A stretch of 47,678 nt of DNA from Longimicrobium sp. Lineage in GTDB: Bacteria > Gemmatimonadota > Gemmatimonadetes > Longimicrobiales > Longimicrobiaceae. The position numbers were made by a program, and so were the translations under genes. The stretch covers positions 1 through 47,678 of the forward strand of contig DASVTZ010000151.1 of assembly GCA_036387335.1 (NCBI GenBank), in the 5' to 3' direction. Below the pieces are notes generated by a model that was not told the origin of the DNA, did no database searches, and saw only the letters and a program-made list of their open reading frames with translations. This document shows, piece by piece, positions 9,601-18,534 of the stretch; positions within the stretch are counted from its first letter, which is position 1, and each line of letters starts with the position of its first letter.

Positions 9601-10484
9601 TCCGGCCGCGCATCCTCCTCACCGGCGGCACGGGGCAGGTCGGGTGGGAGCTGGCCCGCGCGCTGGCCCCGGTGGCCGAGGTTGTGGCGCCGCCACGGAG
9701 CGCGCTGGACCTGGCGGACCCGGACTCCATCCGCCGCGGCTTCCGCCACGCGGCGCCCGCGCTGGTGGTGAACGCCGGCGCCCACACGGCGGTGGACCGC
9801 GCCGAGGAGGAACCGGAGCTGGCGCGCGCCCTGAACGCGGTGGCCCCCGGGATCCTGGCCGAGGAGGCCGCGCGGGCCGGCGTGCCGCTGGTGCACTTCT
9901 CCACGGACTACGTCTTCGACGGCTCCAAGGGCGCTCCGTACACGGAAGACGACCCCGCCGCGCCGTTGGGAGTGTACGGACGCACCAAGCGCGAGGGCGA
10001 GGAGGCGGTGGCGGCGGCCGGCGGGGCGCACCTGGTGCTGCGCACGAGCTGGGTGTACGGAACGCGCGGCCACAACTTCCTGCGCACCATGCTGCGCCTG
10101 GCGCACGAGCGCGACGAGCTGCGCGTGGTGGCGGACCAGGTGGGCGCCCCCACCTGGAGCCGCATGCTGGCCGAGGCGACGGCCGCCATCCTGGCGCCCT
10201 TTCGCGCCGGGCGCGGGTGGGAGATCCAGGAAGCCGCGGGCGGCATATACCACCTGGCGGCCGCGGGCGAGACGAGCTGGCACGGCTTCGCGGAAGCGAT
10301 CCTGGCCGCCGACCCCGCCCGCGAGCGGCAGCGGGCCCGCCGCGTGGTGCCCATCGCCACGGCGGAGTACCCCACGCCGGCCCCGCGCCCCCGCTACTCC
10401 GTGCTGGACAGCGGCCGCGCCGCCCGCGAGCTCCACGTGGCGCTCCCCCACTGGCGGGAGCAGCTTCGGCTCTGCATGGAGTGA
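9597..10484 (+). CDS. rfbD: dTDP-4-dehydrorhamnose reductase
   Basis: A 295-aa NAD(P)H-dependent reductase that completes dTDP-L-rhamnose. It shows the Rossmann motif GGTGQVGWELA, NAGAHTAVDRAE, the STDYVFDGSKGAPYTEDD segment, catalytic Y-x3-K in YGRTKREGE, and RTSWVYG. The GTG start overlaps the rfbC stop. It is the last gene of this operon; the 16 bases after its stop lead directly into nested hairpin repeats. Confidence 0.95.
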   Translation: MIRPRILLTGGTGQVGWELARALAPVAEVVAPPRSALDLADPDSIRRGFRHAAPALVVNAGAHTAVDRAEEEPELARALNAVAPGILAEEAARAGVPLVHFSTDYVFDGSKGAPYTEDDPAAPLGVYGRTKREGEEAVAAAGGAHLVLRTSWVYGTRGHNFLRTMLRLAHERDELRVVADQVGAPTWSRMLAEATAAILAPFRAGRGWEIQEAAGGIYHLAAAGETSWHGFAEAILAADPARERQRARRVVPIATAEYPTPAPRPRYSVLDSGRAARELHVALPHWREQLRLCME

Positions 10485-10499
10485 GGGCCGCCACGGATG

Positions 10500-10666
10500 C
10501 CTCACGCGGAGGGGGAGAACGAGGGCGTGGCATCGAAGGAAATGGTCTCACGCAAAGGCGCGAAGGCGCAAAGAAAGTGTTTCCGTCCTTTTCTTCGCGT
10601 CTTCGCGCCTTCGCGTGACATCCCTCTTGCTTTCCCCTCCGCGTCCTCCGCGCCTCCGCGTGAGAC
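10500..10666. repeat. Nested hairpin repeats after the rhamnose operon
   Basis: An inner A-type hairpin (10545-10620, opening GTCTCACGC, arms of gcgaagg/gcaaag units) sits between an outer pair of C-type arms: cctcacgcggagg near 10500-10513 and its partner cctccgcgtgagac ending at 10666. The set starts 16 bases after the rfbD stop. There is no T-run, so it is not a textbook terminator; it could protect or process the 3' end of the operon mRNA. Confidence 0.75.
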
Positions 10667-11036
10667 CAGCTGTTCTCCGGCACAGCGCAACGGGCTGTTC
10701 GCTGGGGTGCAAACCGCTTATCTTGTGCACCTTCGCGGCGGGCCGAGCGCTCCCCCAGCCCGGGCCCCCCCGGCGCCGAGGGAGACGGACACGGCACGGC
10801 GCGGTACGTGCAGCACCCCCGCGCCGCGCCGGGCGGGCACCTGGACAGTGTGACCCCCGGCCCCGCGCACGCGTCATGTGGTCTGGACGCATCGCCCCGC
10901 GCCTGCCCTGCCTGGCAGGGTTCCGTGCCCTCCGTGCACATCGGCGGACGTGATTCGTTCTTTGAGTTCTGGTTTGACGAGGATGCCCCCCTGCGGCTGC
11001 CCGGCCCCGGTGGAACGTCCCTTAGGCGATGGCTGA
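10667..11036 (+). other. 370-base gene-free leader upstream of the dehydratase gene
   Basis: No credible gene is seen. A -10-like TATCTT lies at 10719-10724, without a good -35 at 17 bases. A small perfect hairpin (CCCTGCC, one-base loop, GGCAGGG) lies at 10906-10920. If transcription starts near 10730, the 11037 gene would have an untranslated leader of about 300 bases. No ops/JUMPstart motif was found. Confidence 0.35.
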
Positions 11037-12923
11037 ATGCTCCCGACAATCCTCATCCGGTTCCGGCGTCCGCTGATCTTCGCGCTGCACCTGCTGCTCA
11101 TTCCCATCGCGTACCGGTTTGCCTTCGGCCTCCGCTTCGACCTGGGGGTGCCGAAGGAAATGGAAGTAATATTCTGGAACACCCTGCCGTTCGTGCTGGC
11201 CGGGCGCTTCGCCGCGTTCGGGGTCTTTGGGCTTTTCCGCGGGTGGTGGCGCCACGTGGGGATGCGCGACCTGATCGACCTGGTGCAGGCCGTCACCCTC
11301 AGCTCCGCCCTCCTGCTCGCTTCGCTCTTCTTCACCGGCATGCTGGACGGGTACCCGCGCTCCGTGGTCGCGCTGGACTGGATCAGCGCCATCCTGATGT
11401 TCGGCGGAGTGCGGTTCGGGGTGCGCGCCTTCCGAGAGGAGCGGCTGATCCCCTGGCGCCCGCGCCACGGCAAGCGCGCCCTCATCATCGGCGCCGGCGT
11501 GGGCGGCGAGCGCTTCGTGCGCGAGTGCCAGCGCGAGGGCGGCATCGACATCTTTCCCGTTGCCCTTGCCGACGACGACCTGGCCAAGCGCGGAATGCGG
11601 CTGCACGGCGTGCCGGTGCTGGGCTCCACCCGCGACATCAAGGACCTGGCGCTCAAGGTGGACGCGCAGCTCCTGGTGATCGCCATCCCCTCCGCCACGG
11701 GCGACGAGATCCGGCGGATCGTCAACGTGTGCCTTGACGCCGGGGTTGAGTTCAAGATCATCCCGTCCATGCGCGAGATGATCGAGGGGCACGCCCGCGT
11801 CACGCAGGTGCGCGACGTACAGATCGAGGACCTGCTGGGGCGCGAGACGGTGGACCTGCCGCTGGACGGCCGCAACCCCGACCTGGAAGGGCGCACCGTG
11901 ATGGTGACCGGCGGCGCCGGCTCCATCGGCTCGGAGCTGGCGCGGCAAATCGCGCGGCTGCAGCCCGCGCGCCTCATCGTGCTGGACCAGGCGGAGAGCC
12001 CGCTCTACTTCATCCACAACGAGCTCGCGGCCACCCACCCCACCCTCACGGTGATCCCCGTGGTGGCCGACGTCACGGACCAGGTGCGGATGGAGCGGAT
12101 CTTCAACCGCTACCGCCCGGAGTTCGTCTTTCACGCCGCCGCCTACAAGCACGTGCCGCTCATGGAGAGCAACGTGGTGGAGGCGGTGCGCAACAACATC
12201 TTCGGCACCCTGTACGTGGCCCAGTGCGCCGCCCGCTTCGGCGCGGAGCGCTTCGTACTGATCTCCACCGACAAGGCGGTCAACCCCTCCAGCGTGATGG
12301 GCGCCACCAAGCGCGTGGCCGAGCACCTGGTGCTGGGGTGGCCGGCGCTGCGCAGCTCCAACTGCGACTTCCGGGCGGTGCGCTTCGGAAACGTGCTGGG
12401 GTCTGACGGCAGCGTGATCCCGCTCTTCAAGCGCCAGCTGGCGGCGCAGGTGCCGCTCACGGTGACGCATCCGGACGTCACGCGCTACTTCATGACGATC
12501 CCCGAGGCGGTGCAGCTGGTGCTGCAGGCCGCGGCGCTCCCCGACGCCGCCGAGCGGATATGCATGCTGGAGATGGGCGAGCCGGTGCGCATCGTGGAGC
12601 TGGCGGAGAACCTGATCCGCCTCAGCGGGCTGGTGCCGTACCACGACGTGCAGATCGTCTTCACCGGCCTGCGCCCCGGCGAGAAGCTCCACGAGGAGCT
12701 GATGTCGGACTACGAGGCGACCATCCCCACCGAGGTGGAGAAGATCCGCATCGTGCAGAGCACCGAGCCGGACGTGGACGCCCTCACCCAGGGGCTCGAC
12801 CGCCTGGGCGCGGCGGCGGCGCTGGGGAGCACCGCCGATTCGCTGGAAGGGCTGCTGGCCCTGGTGCCCGAATGCGTTCCGCCGCTGGCGGCGCGCAGGC
12901 AGGGCGCCATGCGGGCCCGCTGA
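11037..12923 (+). CDS. Membrane-anchored UDP-HexNAc 4,6-dehydratase (CapD/PglF/WbpM type)
   Basis: A 628-aa inner-membrane enzyme. The N-terminal 120 or so residues hold four hydrophobic helices. A first nucleotide-binding segment follows (ALIIGAGVGGERFVRE), then the catalytic short-chain dehydrogenase domain from about residue 285, with VTGGAGSIGSELARQ, AAAYKHVPLME and STDKAVNPSSVMGATKR. The Y-x3-K of ordinary dehydratases is replaced by M421-x3-K425, the hallmark of the WbpM/PglF/FlaA1 group. These enzymes convert UDP-GlcNAc to a UDP-4-keto-6-deoxy sugar. Here the product would feed the PglE-like aminotransferase at 40036. The ATG at 11037 has a weak AGGCGA site. Confidence 0.9.
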   Translation: MLPTILIRFRRPLIFALHLLLIPIAYRFAFGLRFDLGVPKEMEVIFWNTLPFVLAGRFAAFGVFGLFRGWWRHVGMRDLIDLVQAVTLSSALLLASLFFTGMLDGYPRSVVALDWISAILMFGGVRFGVRAFREERLIPWRPRHGKRALIIGAGVGGERFVRECQREGGIDIFPVALADDDLAKRGMRLHGVPVLGSTRDIKDLALKVDAQLLVIAIPSATGDEIRRIVNVCLDAGVEFKIIPSMREMIEGHARVTQVRDVQIEDLLGRETVDLPLDGRNPDLEGRTVMVTGGAGSIGSELARQIARLQPARLIVLDQAESPLYFIHNELAATHPTLTVIPVVADVTDQVRMERIFNRYRPEFVFHAAAYKHVPLMESNVVEAVRNNIFGTLYVAQCAARFGAERFVLISTDKAVNPSSVMGATKRVAEHLVLGWPALRSSNCDFRAVRFGNVLGSDGSVIPLFKRQLAAQVPLTVTHPDVTRYFMTIPEAVQLVLQAAALPDAAERICMLEMGEPVRIVELAENLIRLSGLVPYHDVQIVFTGLRPGEKLHEELMSDYEATIPTEVEKIRIVQSTEPDVDALTQGLDRLGAAAALGSTADSLEGLLALVPECVPPLAARRQGAMRAR

Positions 12924-12930
12924 GCTCGGG

Positions 12931-12959
12931 TTGCCGTAAATTGGCCGCGCCGCTAAATT
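12931..12959 (+). promoter_or_regulatory. Sigma70-like promoter upstream of the UDP-HexNAc dehydrogenase gene
   Basis: TTGCCG (12931-12936) and TAAATT (12954-12959) are separated by 17 bases, starting eight bases after the stop of the dehydratase gene and ending 76 bases before the next ATG. It would start a transcript covering 13036 to the hairpin at 18389. Confidence 0.7.
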
Positions 12960-13035
12960 TGAGGTTTCCTCGCGGCTCCAGGAACGTGCACCGGCGGGGG
13001 GCTCCCGGCGCCTCTATCGGTATGAATACAGCAAT

Positions 13036-14442
13036 ATGAGCGCGGCGAAAGACCAGATCCTTGCGAGGATCGGCGACAATACGGCGGTGGTGGGAGTGGT
13101 GGGGCTGGGGTACGTGGGGCTGCCGCTGGCGGTGGAGCTCGCGCGCAACGGCTACCGCACCCTGGGCGTGGACGTGGCGGAGCGGGTGGTGGAGGGCGTG
13201 AACGCGCGCCGCAGCCACGTGCAGGACGTGCCCAGCGAGGTGCTGGCGGCGTTCGTGGGCGAGGGGCTCCTCTCGGCCACCACCGACCTTGCGCGGCTGG
13301 CGGAGTGCGACGCCATCTCCATCTGCGTTCCCACGCCGCTCAACAAGACCAAGGAGCCGGACCTCAGCTACGTCGTCTCCGCCGCGCAGGCGGTGCTCAA
13401 GACGCTGCGGCCCGGGCAGCTGGTGATCCTGGAGAGCACCACGTACCCGGGCACCACCCGCGACGTGCTGCTCCCCATCCTGGAGCAGAGCGGGCTGGCG
13501 GTGGGCGAGGACTTCTTCCTCTGCTTCTCGCCCGAGCGGGTGGATCCGGGGAACCCCGTGTGGCACACCCGCAACACGCCCAAGGTGATCGGCGGCGTGA
13601 CCGCGGCGTGCATGGAGGCCGGCACGGCGCTGTACGGCAACGTGTTCGACACGCTGGTCAAGGTGGAGAGCGCCGAGGCGGCCGAGCTGGTAAAGGTGTA
13701 CGAGAACACCTTTCGCATGATCAACATCGCGCTGGCCAACGAGCTGGCGCAGGCGTGCGACAAGCTGGGCGTGGACGTGTGGGGGGTGATCGACGCCGCG
13801 GCCACCAAGCCGTTCGGCTTCATGAAGTTCACCCCCGGCCCGGGGCTGGGCGGCCACTGCATTCCGCTGGACCCGCACTACCTGTCGTGGAAGATGCGCA
13901 CGCTGGAGTACAAGACGCGCATGATCGAGCTGGCCAGCGAGATCAACGCGGAGATGCCGGAGTACGTGGTGCGCAAGGTGGCGGATGCCCTGAACGGGGC
14001 GCGCAAGGCGGTGAACGGGAGCCGCGTGCTGGTCCTTGGCGTCGCCTACAAGCGCGACATCGACGACCTGCGCGAGAGCCCGGCGCTGGACGTGATCGGG
14101 CTGCTGCAGGCGCGCGGCGCAGAGGTGGTGTACCATGACCCCTTCTGCCCCGAGATCCGCGACGACGGGCACACCGGCCTGGCCGGGCTGCCCATGCGCA
14201 GCGCGGCGCTCACCGCCGAGCTGCTGCGCTCGGCCGACGCGGTGGTGGTGGTGACGGACCACAGCTCGGTGGACTATGCGCTCGTGGCCCGCGAGGCGCC
14301 GCTGGTGGTGGACACCCGCGGCATCATGCGCAGCGTGCGCGGGCCGGCGCGGGTGCTGGGGCTCTCCACCTCCGCCCGCCAGGAGGAGTTCGGAGAGCCG
14401 CTCGGCTTCGCCCACGCGGAGCCGCTGGCCAGGCAGGCGTAG
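13036..14442 (+). CDS. UDP-N-acetyl-hexosamine 6-dehydrogenase (WecC/WbpA/VipA family)
   Basis: A 468-aa NAD-dependent enzyme that oxidises C6 of a UDP-N-acetylhexosamine to the uronic acid in two steps. The N-terminal Rossmann motif GLGYVGLPLAVELA, the central NTFRMINIALANELAQ helix, the catalytic cysteine C275 in GPGLGGHCIPLDP and the C-terminal GVAYKRDIDDLRESPAL are the family signatures. GGHCIPxDP (rather than the GGSCFPKD of UDP-glucose dehydrogenase) places it with the UDP-GlcNAc/ManNAc dehydrogenases; which epimer is used cannot be read from sequence. No strong ribosome site precedes the ATG. Confidence 0.9.
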   Translation: MSAAKDQILARIGDNTAVVGVVGLGYVGLPLAVELARNGYRTLGVDVAERVVEGVNARRSHVQDVPSEVLAAFVGEGLLSATTDLARLAECDAISICVPTPLNKTKEPDLSYVVSAAQAVLKTLRPGQLVILESTTYPGTTRDVLLPILEQSGLAVGEDFFLCFSPERVDPGNPVWHTRNTPKVIGGVTAACMEAGTALYGNVFDTLVKVESAEAAELVKVYENTFRMINIALANELAQACDKLGVDVWGVIDAAATKPFGFMKFTPGPGLGGHCIPLDPHYLSWKMRTLEYKTRMIELASEINAEMPEYVVRKVADALNGARKAVNGSRVLVLGVAYKRDIDDLRESPALDVIGLLQARGAEVVYHDPFCPEIRDDGHTGLAGLPMRSAALTAELLRSADAVVVVTDHSSVDYALVAREAPLVVDTRGIMRSVRGPARVLGLSTSARQEEFGEPLGFAHAEPLARQA

Positions 14443-14623
14443 GCGCCGCTCTCCACGACAGCGGGTGTGACGGGCGGGTACCGGGACACGTCAAACGTTT
14501 CCCGGCTCGCCGTATTTCAGGACGACCAGCGGAAGACACGGTGCGGGCCCCGGCGGCGGAGATTCGCCACCACGGGCCGCCGATGTCCGCTTTCATGCAT
14601 ACACAGGTGGCACGGTTCACTCC

Positions 14624-16270
14624 ATGAATCAGTTTCGTTTGTTGGCCGCCGCCCTCTCGGGAGCCCTGCTCGCCGGCGGGGTGGCCCCGGTGTTGGCGCA
14701 GGACCCCGTGCGCGACAGCGTGCGGGTGGTCACCGGCATCCCGGGCGCGAACCCCAACCAGGGGAACAACAACCTCAACGGCATGGGCTGGTTTCCGGCG
14801 GCGCAGCCGCTGGACGCCCCCATCCGCCGCACCGAGTACGCGCTGGGGCCGGGCGACCTGGTGGACGTGTCGCTGTTCGGCGACGTGAACGTCACCCACT
14901 CGCTGGTGGTCACGCCGGAAGGGACGGTGGTGATCCCCGCCATCGGGGTGGTGCGGGTGCTGGGGCTGAACCTGGACCAGGCGCAGGCGCGCGCGCGCGC
15001 CGCCGTGCTGCGGCTCTACCGCAACGTGGAGGTCACCCTTTCGCTGGCGCAGGTGCGCTCGTTCAAGGTGTACCTGCTGGGCGACGTGCCGAACCCCGGG
15101 ATGCGGCTGGCCACCTCGGTCACGCGGCTGAGCGAGGTGCTGCCGGCGCCCCGCGGCTCGCGCACGCTGCAGCGCAACCTCCTGCTGCGCCGCGCGGAGG
15201 GCGATTCCGTCCGGGTGGACATGGCGCCCTTCTACATCTCCGGCGACCTGCGCGCCAACCCCACGCTGCGCGCAGGCGACGTGCTGGTGATCCCCGTGGT
15301 GGACCAGACGGTGGAGGCGTACGGGCGCGTCTTCTATCCGGGGTCGTTCCAGTTCAGGCGGGGTGAGTCGCTCGCCGAGTTCCTGGACCTCGTCAACGGC
15401 GGAGCCGGCTTTCCGTCCAACGCCGCCGACTCCGTCCGCGTCGCGCGCTTCGTGACGCCCCAGCAGCGGGAGTTCATCACTCTCTCACGGGCGGAGGCGA
15501 TCGGCGAGCGCGGACGTGCCCTGATCCTGCAGCCGACGGACGCCATCTACGTGTCGGAGGTGGCGAACTTCCAGCGGCAGCGCAGGGCGGTGGTGACGGG
15601 GCAGGTGAGATACCCGGGAACGTACCCGGTGCGGAACGACACCACCACCGTCCGCGAGCTGGTCGCGATGGCGGGCGGCTTCACGGAGCAGGCCTCGCTC
15701 ACCAGTGCCACGCTCCGCCGTGTTCCCGCCGGCGCGGAGACCCAGGGGCTAGGGGGCGTGCCCACCGATCTGCGCGGAGCACCGGCGGACAGCACCGCGC
15801 GCTTCGAGGAGCGCGAGATCCGGCGCATCCGCGCGCAGGGCGACGAGACCAACGTGGTGGTCGACTTCCAGCAGCTCTTCGCCAGCGGGCAGGACGCCTT
15901 CGACCAGACGGTGCGCGGCGGCGACGTGCTGAACGTGCCGGAGCGCCGCAACGACGTGGCCGTGCTGGGCGCGGTGCGCACGCCCGGGCTGGTGCAGTTC
16001 ACGCCGGGGCAGAAGCCGGAGCACTACATCCGCCTGGCCGGGTGGTACACGCGCCGCGCGGACTTCCGCGGCGCGGTGGTGCTGCGCGCCAAGCTGGGCA
16101 CGCCGCTCCAGGCCGAGGAGGTGCGGGCGCTGGAGGCGGGCGACGTCATCGTGGTGCCCTTCCGCCAGCGCCGCACCGTCATCGAGCGGCTCGCCAGCGT
16201 TCAGACGGTCGCGAGCATCGTTTCCGGGCTGATCCTCACCGTCGTCGCCATCACACAGATCGGAAAGTGA
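14624..16270 (+). CDS. Multi-SLBB polysaccharide export (OPX) protein
   Basis: A 548-aa exported protein with a signal peptide (MNQFRLLAAA, cleavage near VLAQ, no lipobox cysteine). A poly-export domain begins at YALGPGDLVDVSLFGD. A string of SLBB-type beta-grasp domains follows, recognisable from repeated VxGxVxxPGxY/F motifs (for example VLGAVRTPGLVQF and VVTGQVRYPGTYPV). A hydrophobic helix sits at the extreme C-terminus. It is predicted to form the periplasmic/outer-membrane conduit for the glycan. It is followed after 70 bases by a kinase-less Wzz/GumC-like gene, the usual partner. The window's second OPX (6391) is much shorter, so the two may serve different polymers or stack as partners. 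Confidence 0.87.
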   Translation: MNQFRLLAAALSGALLAGGVAPVLAQDPVRDSVRVVTGIPGANPNQGNNNLNGMGWFPAAQPLDAPIRRTEYALGPGDLVDVSLFGDVNVTHSLVVTPEGTVVIPAIGVVRVLGLNLDQAQARARAAVLRLYRNVEVTLSLAQVRSFKVYLLGDVPNPGMRLATSVTRLSEVLPAPRGSRTLQRNLLLRRAEGDSVRVDMAPFYISGDLRANPTLRAGDVLVIPVVDQTVEAYGRVFYPGSFQFRRGESLAEFLDLVNGGAGFPSNAADSVRVARFVTPQQREFITLSRAEAIGERGRALILQPTDAIYVSEVANFQRQRRAVVTGQVRYPGTYPVRNDTTTVRELVAMAGGFTEQASLTSATLRRVPAGAETQGLGGVPTDLRGAPADSTARFEEREIRRIRAQGDETNVVVDFQQLFASGQDAFDQTVRGGDVLNVPERRNDVAVLGAVRTPGLVQFTPGQKPEHYIRLAGWYTRRADFRGAVVLRAKLGTPLQAEEVRALEAGDVIVVPFRQRRTVIERLASVQTVASIVSGLILTVVAITQIGK

Positions 16271-16340
16271 TCTCCCCGCCACGGCCGGCGGAGCGCGCCC
16301 CGGCCGCCCGCCGCCCCCGAAGAGCCATGGATGGAAGCAG

Positions 16341-17567
16341 ATGAGCATTGAGAACGGCGGTTCCCCTCCGGGGGATGAGGTCCGCATCCTCGACCTGGGG
16401 GCGGTGCTGCTGCGGCGCTGGCGGCTGATCGTGTTCACCACGCTCGCGGCGATGCTCGTGGCCGGCGGGGTGGCCATGCTCCGCACCAAGAAGTACCAGG
16501 CCAGCGTGGTGCTGCTCGCCCCGCAGGAGCAGGGGGGCGGCCGCTCGTCGGACATGCTGGCGCGCCAGCTGGCCGGCGCGGGGATCCCCGGGATCGGCAA
16601 CGTCAGCAACCCCAACCAGCGGCTCATCGGGGTGCTGGCGCGCAGCCGCTCCTTCGCGGACTCCATGGTCGCCCGGCTGGCGGGGCCGCGCGCGGGGGGC
16701 GCCATGCAGGGCAAGCTCCGGCGGATGCTGGCGGCGGACACCGAGGTGAACCCCCGGCCCGACGGCTCCATCGCCATCCAGGTGGAGGGCGAGGACCCGC
16801 GGCTGGCGGCCAGGGTGGCCAACACCATCCCGGTGCTCCTCAACGAGATGTCCGCGCGGGTGGGGGTGGAGGCGGCGGTGCAGAAGCAGCACTTCCTGGA
16901 GACGCAGCTGCGCCGGGCACGCGCCGCGCTGGACCAGTCGGAGCAGCGGCTCGTCAACTTCCAGAAGCAGCGGAACGCTCCCGAGCTGAACGACCAGGCC
17001 ACCCGCACGGTGGACGCCGCCGCGCAGCTGCAGAGCCAGATCACGGAGCAGGAGGTGCGGGTCAGCGAGCTGCGCCGCACCGTGACGCCCAGCAACGCGC
17101 AGCTGCAGTCGGCCGAGGCCAGGCTGGGCACCCTGCGCGCGCAGCTCCGGCGGCTGACCGCCGGGGGCGGGGGCGGGCTCTTCGTGCCCTTCAACGAGTC
17201 GCCGGACCTGGCGGCCACGCTCACGCGGCTCAAGCGCGACTACGCGCGCGACGAGCAGGTGTACATCTCGCTGACGAACGCGATCGCGCAGTCGCAGATC
17301 GACGTCAACAACAACCTGCCCGTGGTGAGCGTGCTGGACCAGGCCACCGTGCCGGGCGCGCCCAGCGGCATCGGCGTCAAGCTGATCGTGCTGGTGGCCG
17401 CGGTGCTGGGGCTGGTGCTGGGGCTGGTGGCGGCGTTCGTGGTGGAGCACTTCGCCCGCGCGCGGCAGGACCCGGCCGCCGGCTCGTTCTTCGTGGCGTG
17501 GGAAGAATTCAAGCACGACGTGGTGCCGCTGCGGCGGCGCTCCACCCAGACCGCGGGCAGGCGGTAG
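16341..17567 (+). CDS. Wzz/GumC-like chain-length protein without kinase domain
   Basis: A 408-aa inner-membrane protein of the polysaccharide co-polymerase family. One membrane helix is at about residues 30-50, followed by a Wzz-type alpha/beta start (TKKYQASVVLLAP). A long coiled-coil periplasmic domain follows (many L/Q/E heptads, about 180-300), then a P-rich segment leading into the second helix at about 345-372 and a short cytoplasmic tail. There is no Walker motif, so any ATPase partner must be supplied in trans, possibly by the Wzc-like protein at 302. The ATG has GGAAG only three bases upstream. Likely role: chain-length control together with the OPX protein just upstream. Confidence 0.85.
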   Translation: MSIENGGSPPGDEVRILDLGAVLLRRWRLIVFTTLAAMLVAGGVAMLRTKKYQASVVLLAPQEQGGGRSSDMLARQLAGAGIPGIGNVSNPNQRLIGVLARSRSFADSMVARLAGPRAGGAMQGKLRRMLAADTEVNPRPDGSIAIQVEGEDPRLAARVANTIPVLLNEMSARVGVEAAVQKQHFLETQLRRARAALDQSEQRLVNFQKQRNAPELNDQATRTVDAAAQLQSQITEQEVRVSELRRTVTPSNAQLQSAEARLGTLRAQLRRLTAGGGGGLFVPFNESPDLAATLTRLKRDYARDEQVYISLTNAIAQSQIDVNNNLPVVSVLDQATVPGAPSGIGVKLIVLVAAVLGLVLGLVAAFVVEHFARARQDPAAGSFFVAWEEFKHDVVPLRRRSTQTAGRR

Positions 17568-17654
17568 CTCGCCCGCGGCACGCGCATATGGCGGACGGAT
17601 GGAGACGAGCTCTCCCCGGCCCATGAACCTTTAGACGTCCCGACTGGCCACAAG

Positions 17655-18386
17655 ATGTTCGAACCGAACGTGCAGGCGGTGCTCGACCGCATCAAACCCG
17701 GCGACCGGGTCCTCGACATCGGCGGATGGGCGCGGCCCTTCAACCGCGCCGACTACGTGCTGGACGCCGAGCCGTACGAGACGCGCGGCTACTACGGCGC
17801 GTCGCGGCCGCCGCAGGGGGGCGAGCGGGAGCACTTCACCCGCGACACGTGGCACGCGCGCGACATCTGCGAGCACACGCCCTTTCCGTTCGGCGACAAG
17901 GAGCTGGACTACGTCATCTGCTCGCACACGCTGGAAGACATCCGCGACCCGCTGTGGGTGTGCGCGGAGATGGTGCGCGTGGCGAAGGCGGGGTACCTGG
18001 AGGTGCCGTCGCGCGTGGCCGAGAGCTGCCGCGGCACCGAGCCGGGGATCGTGGGGTGGACGCACCACCGCTGGCTGATCGACATCGGCGACGCGCACGT
18101 GGACTTCCTGATGAAGTACCACATGATCCACTCGTCGCCCCGCTTCTCGCTCCCCAGGTCGTACCTGCACGGTCTGCCGGAGGAGCGGCAGGTGCAGTGG
18201 CTCTTCTGGACGGACTCGTTCACCTTCGCGGAGCGGACGATCCACGGCGTGGAGAACATCGCGGCGGAGCTGGAAGGGTACGTGAACAGGGTGTCGCCGC
18301 CGTCCGCCCTTCCGGGCAAGGTGGACGACGCGCTGTTCGAGGTGGCGCAGCTCGGCCGCCGCGCGGTGAACCGCCTGCGGCGCTGA
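17655..18386 (+). CDS. SAM-dependent methyltransferase
   Basis: A 243-aa soluble class I methyltransferase. Motif I is visible as RVLDIGGWARPF, and the post-motif segment around DYVICSHTLEDI resembles the Methyltransf_11 family. The substrate is not evident; in this setting a sugar hydroxyl or chain-end methylation is plausible. It is the last gene before a hairpin that begins only three bases after its stop codon, and it lies 149 bases upstream of the ABC exporter genes. No clear ribosome site precedes the ATG. Confidence 0.75.
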   Translation: MFEPNVQAVLDRIKPGDRVLDIGGWARPFNRADYVLDAEPYETRGYYGASRPPQGGEREHFTRDTWHARDICEHTPFPFGDKELDYVICSHTLEDIRDPLWVCAEMVRVAKAGYLEVPSRVAESCRGTEPGIVGWTHHRWLIDIGDAHVDFLMKYHMIHSSPRFSLPRSYLHGLPEERQVQWLFWTDSFTFAERTIHGVENIAAELEGYVNRVSPPSALPGKVDDALFEVAQLGRRAVNRLRR

Positions 18387-18388
18387 AA

Positions 18389-18481
18389 GCCTCACGCAGA
18401 CGCACGGAGAACAGCCGGCAGGAGCACGGAGAACCGTTTCCGTCGTTCTTCCAGTGCCCGCTCCGTGGCTCCGTGTGAGGC
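18389..18481. repeat. Hairpin repeat abutting the methyltransferase stop codon
   Basis: Outer arms gcctcacgcagacgcacgga and (right side, complementary) ccgtggctccgtgtgaggc pair well, with a looser centre. It begins three bases after the stop codon, has the family's CTCAC/GTGAG tips and has no following T-run. Confidence 0.7.
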
Positions 18482-18534
18482 CATCGTAAATCGGCGGGCG
18501 GCCCCGGGCCGGCCCGCAGGGATCATATAAGAGG

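Noticed and set aside
18389-18481. Rho-independent terminator
   Set aside because: The hairpin is in the right place but no T-run follows on either strand, so I list it as a repeat rather than a terminator.
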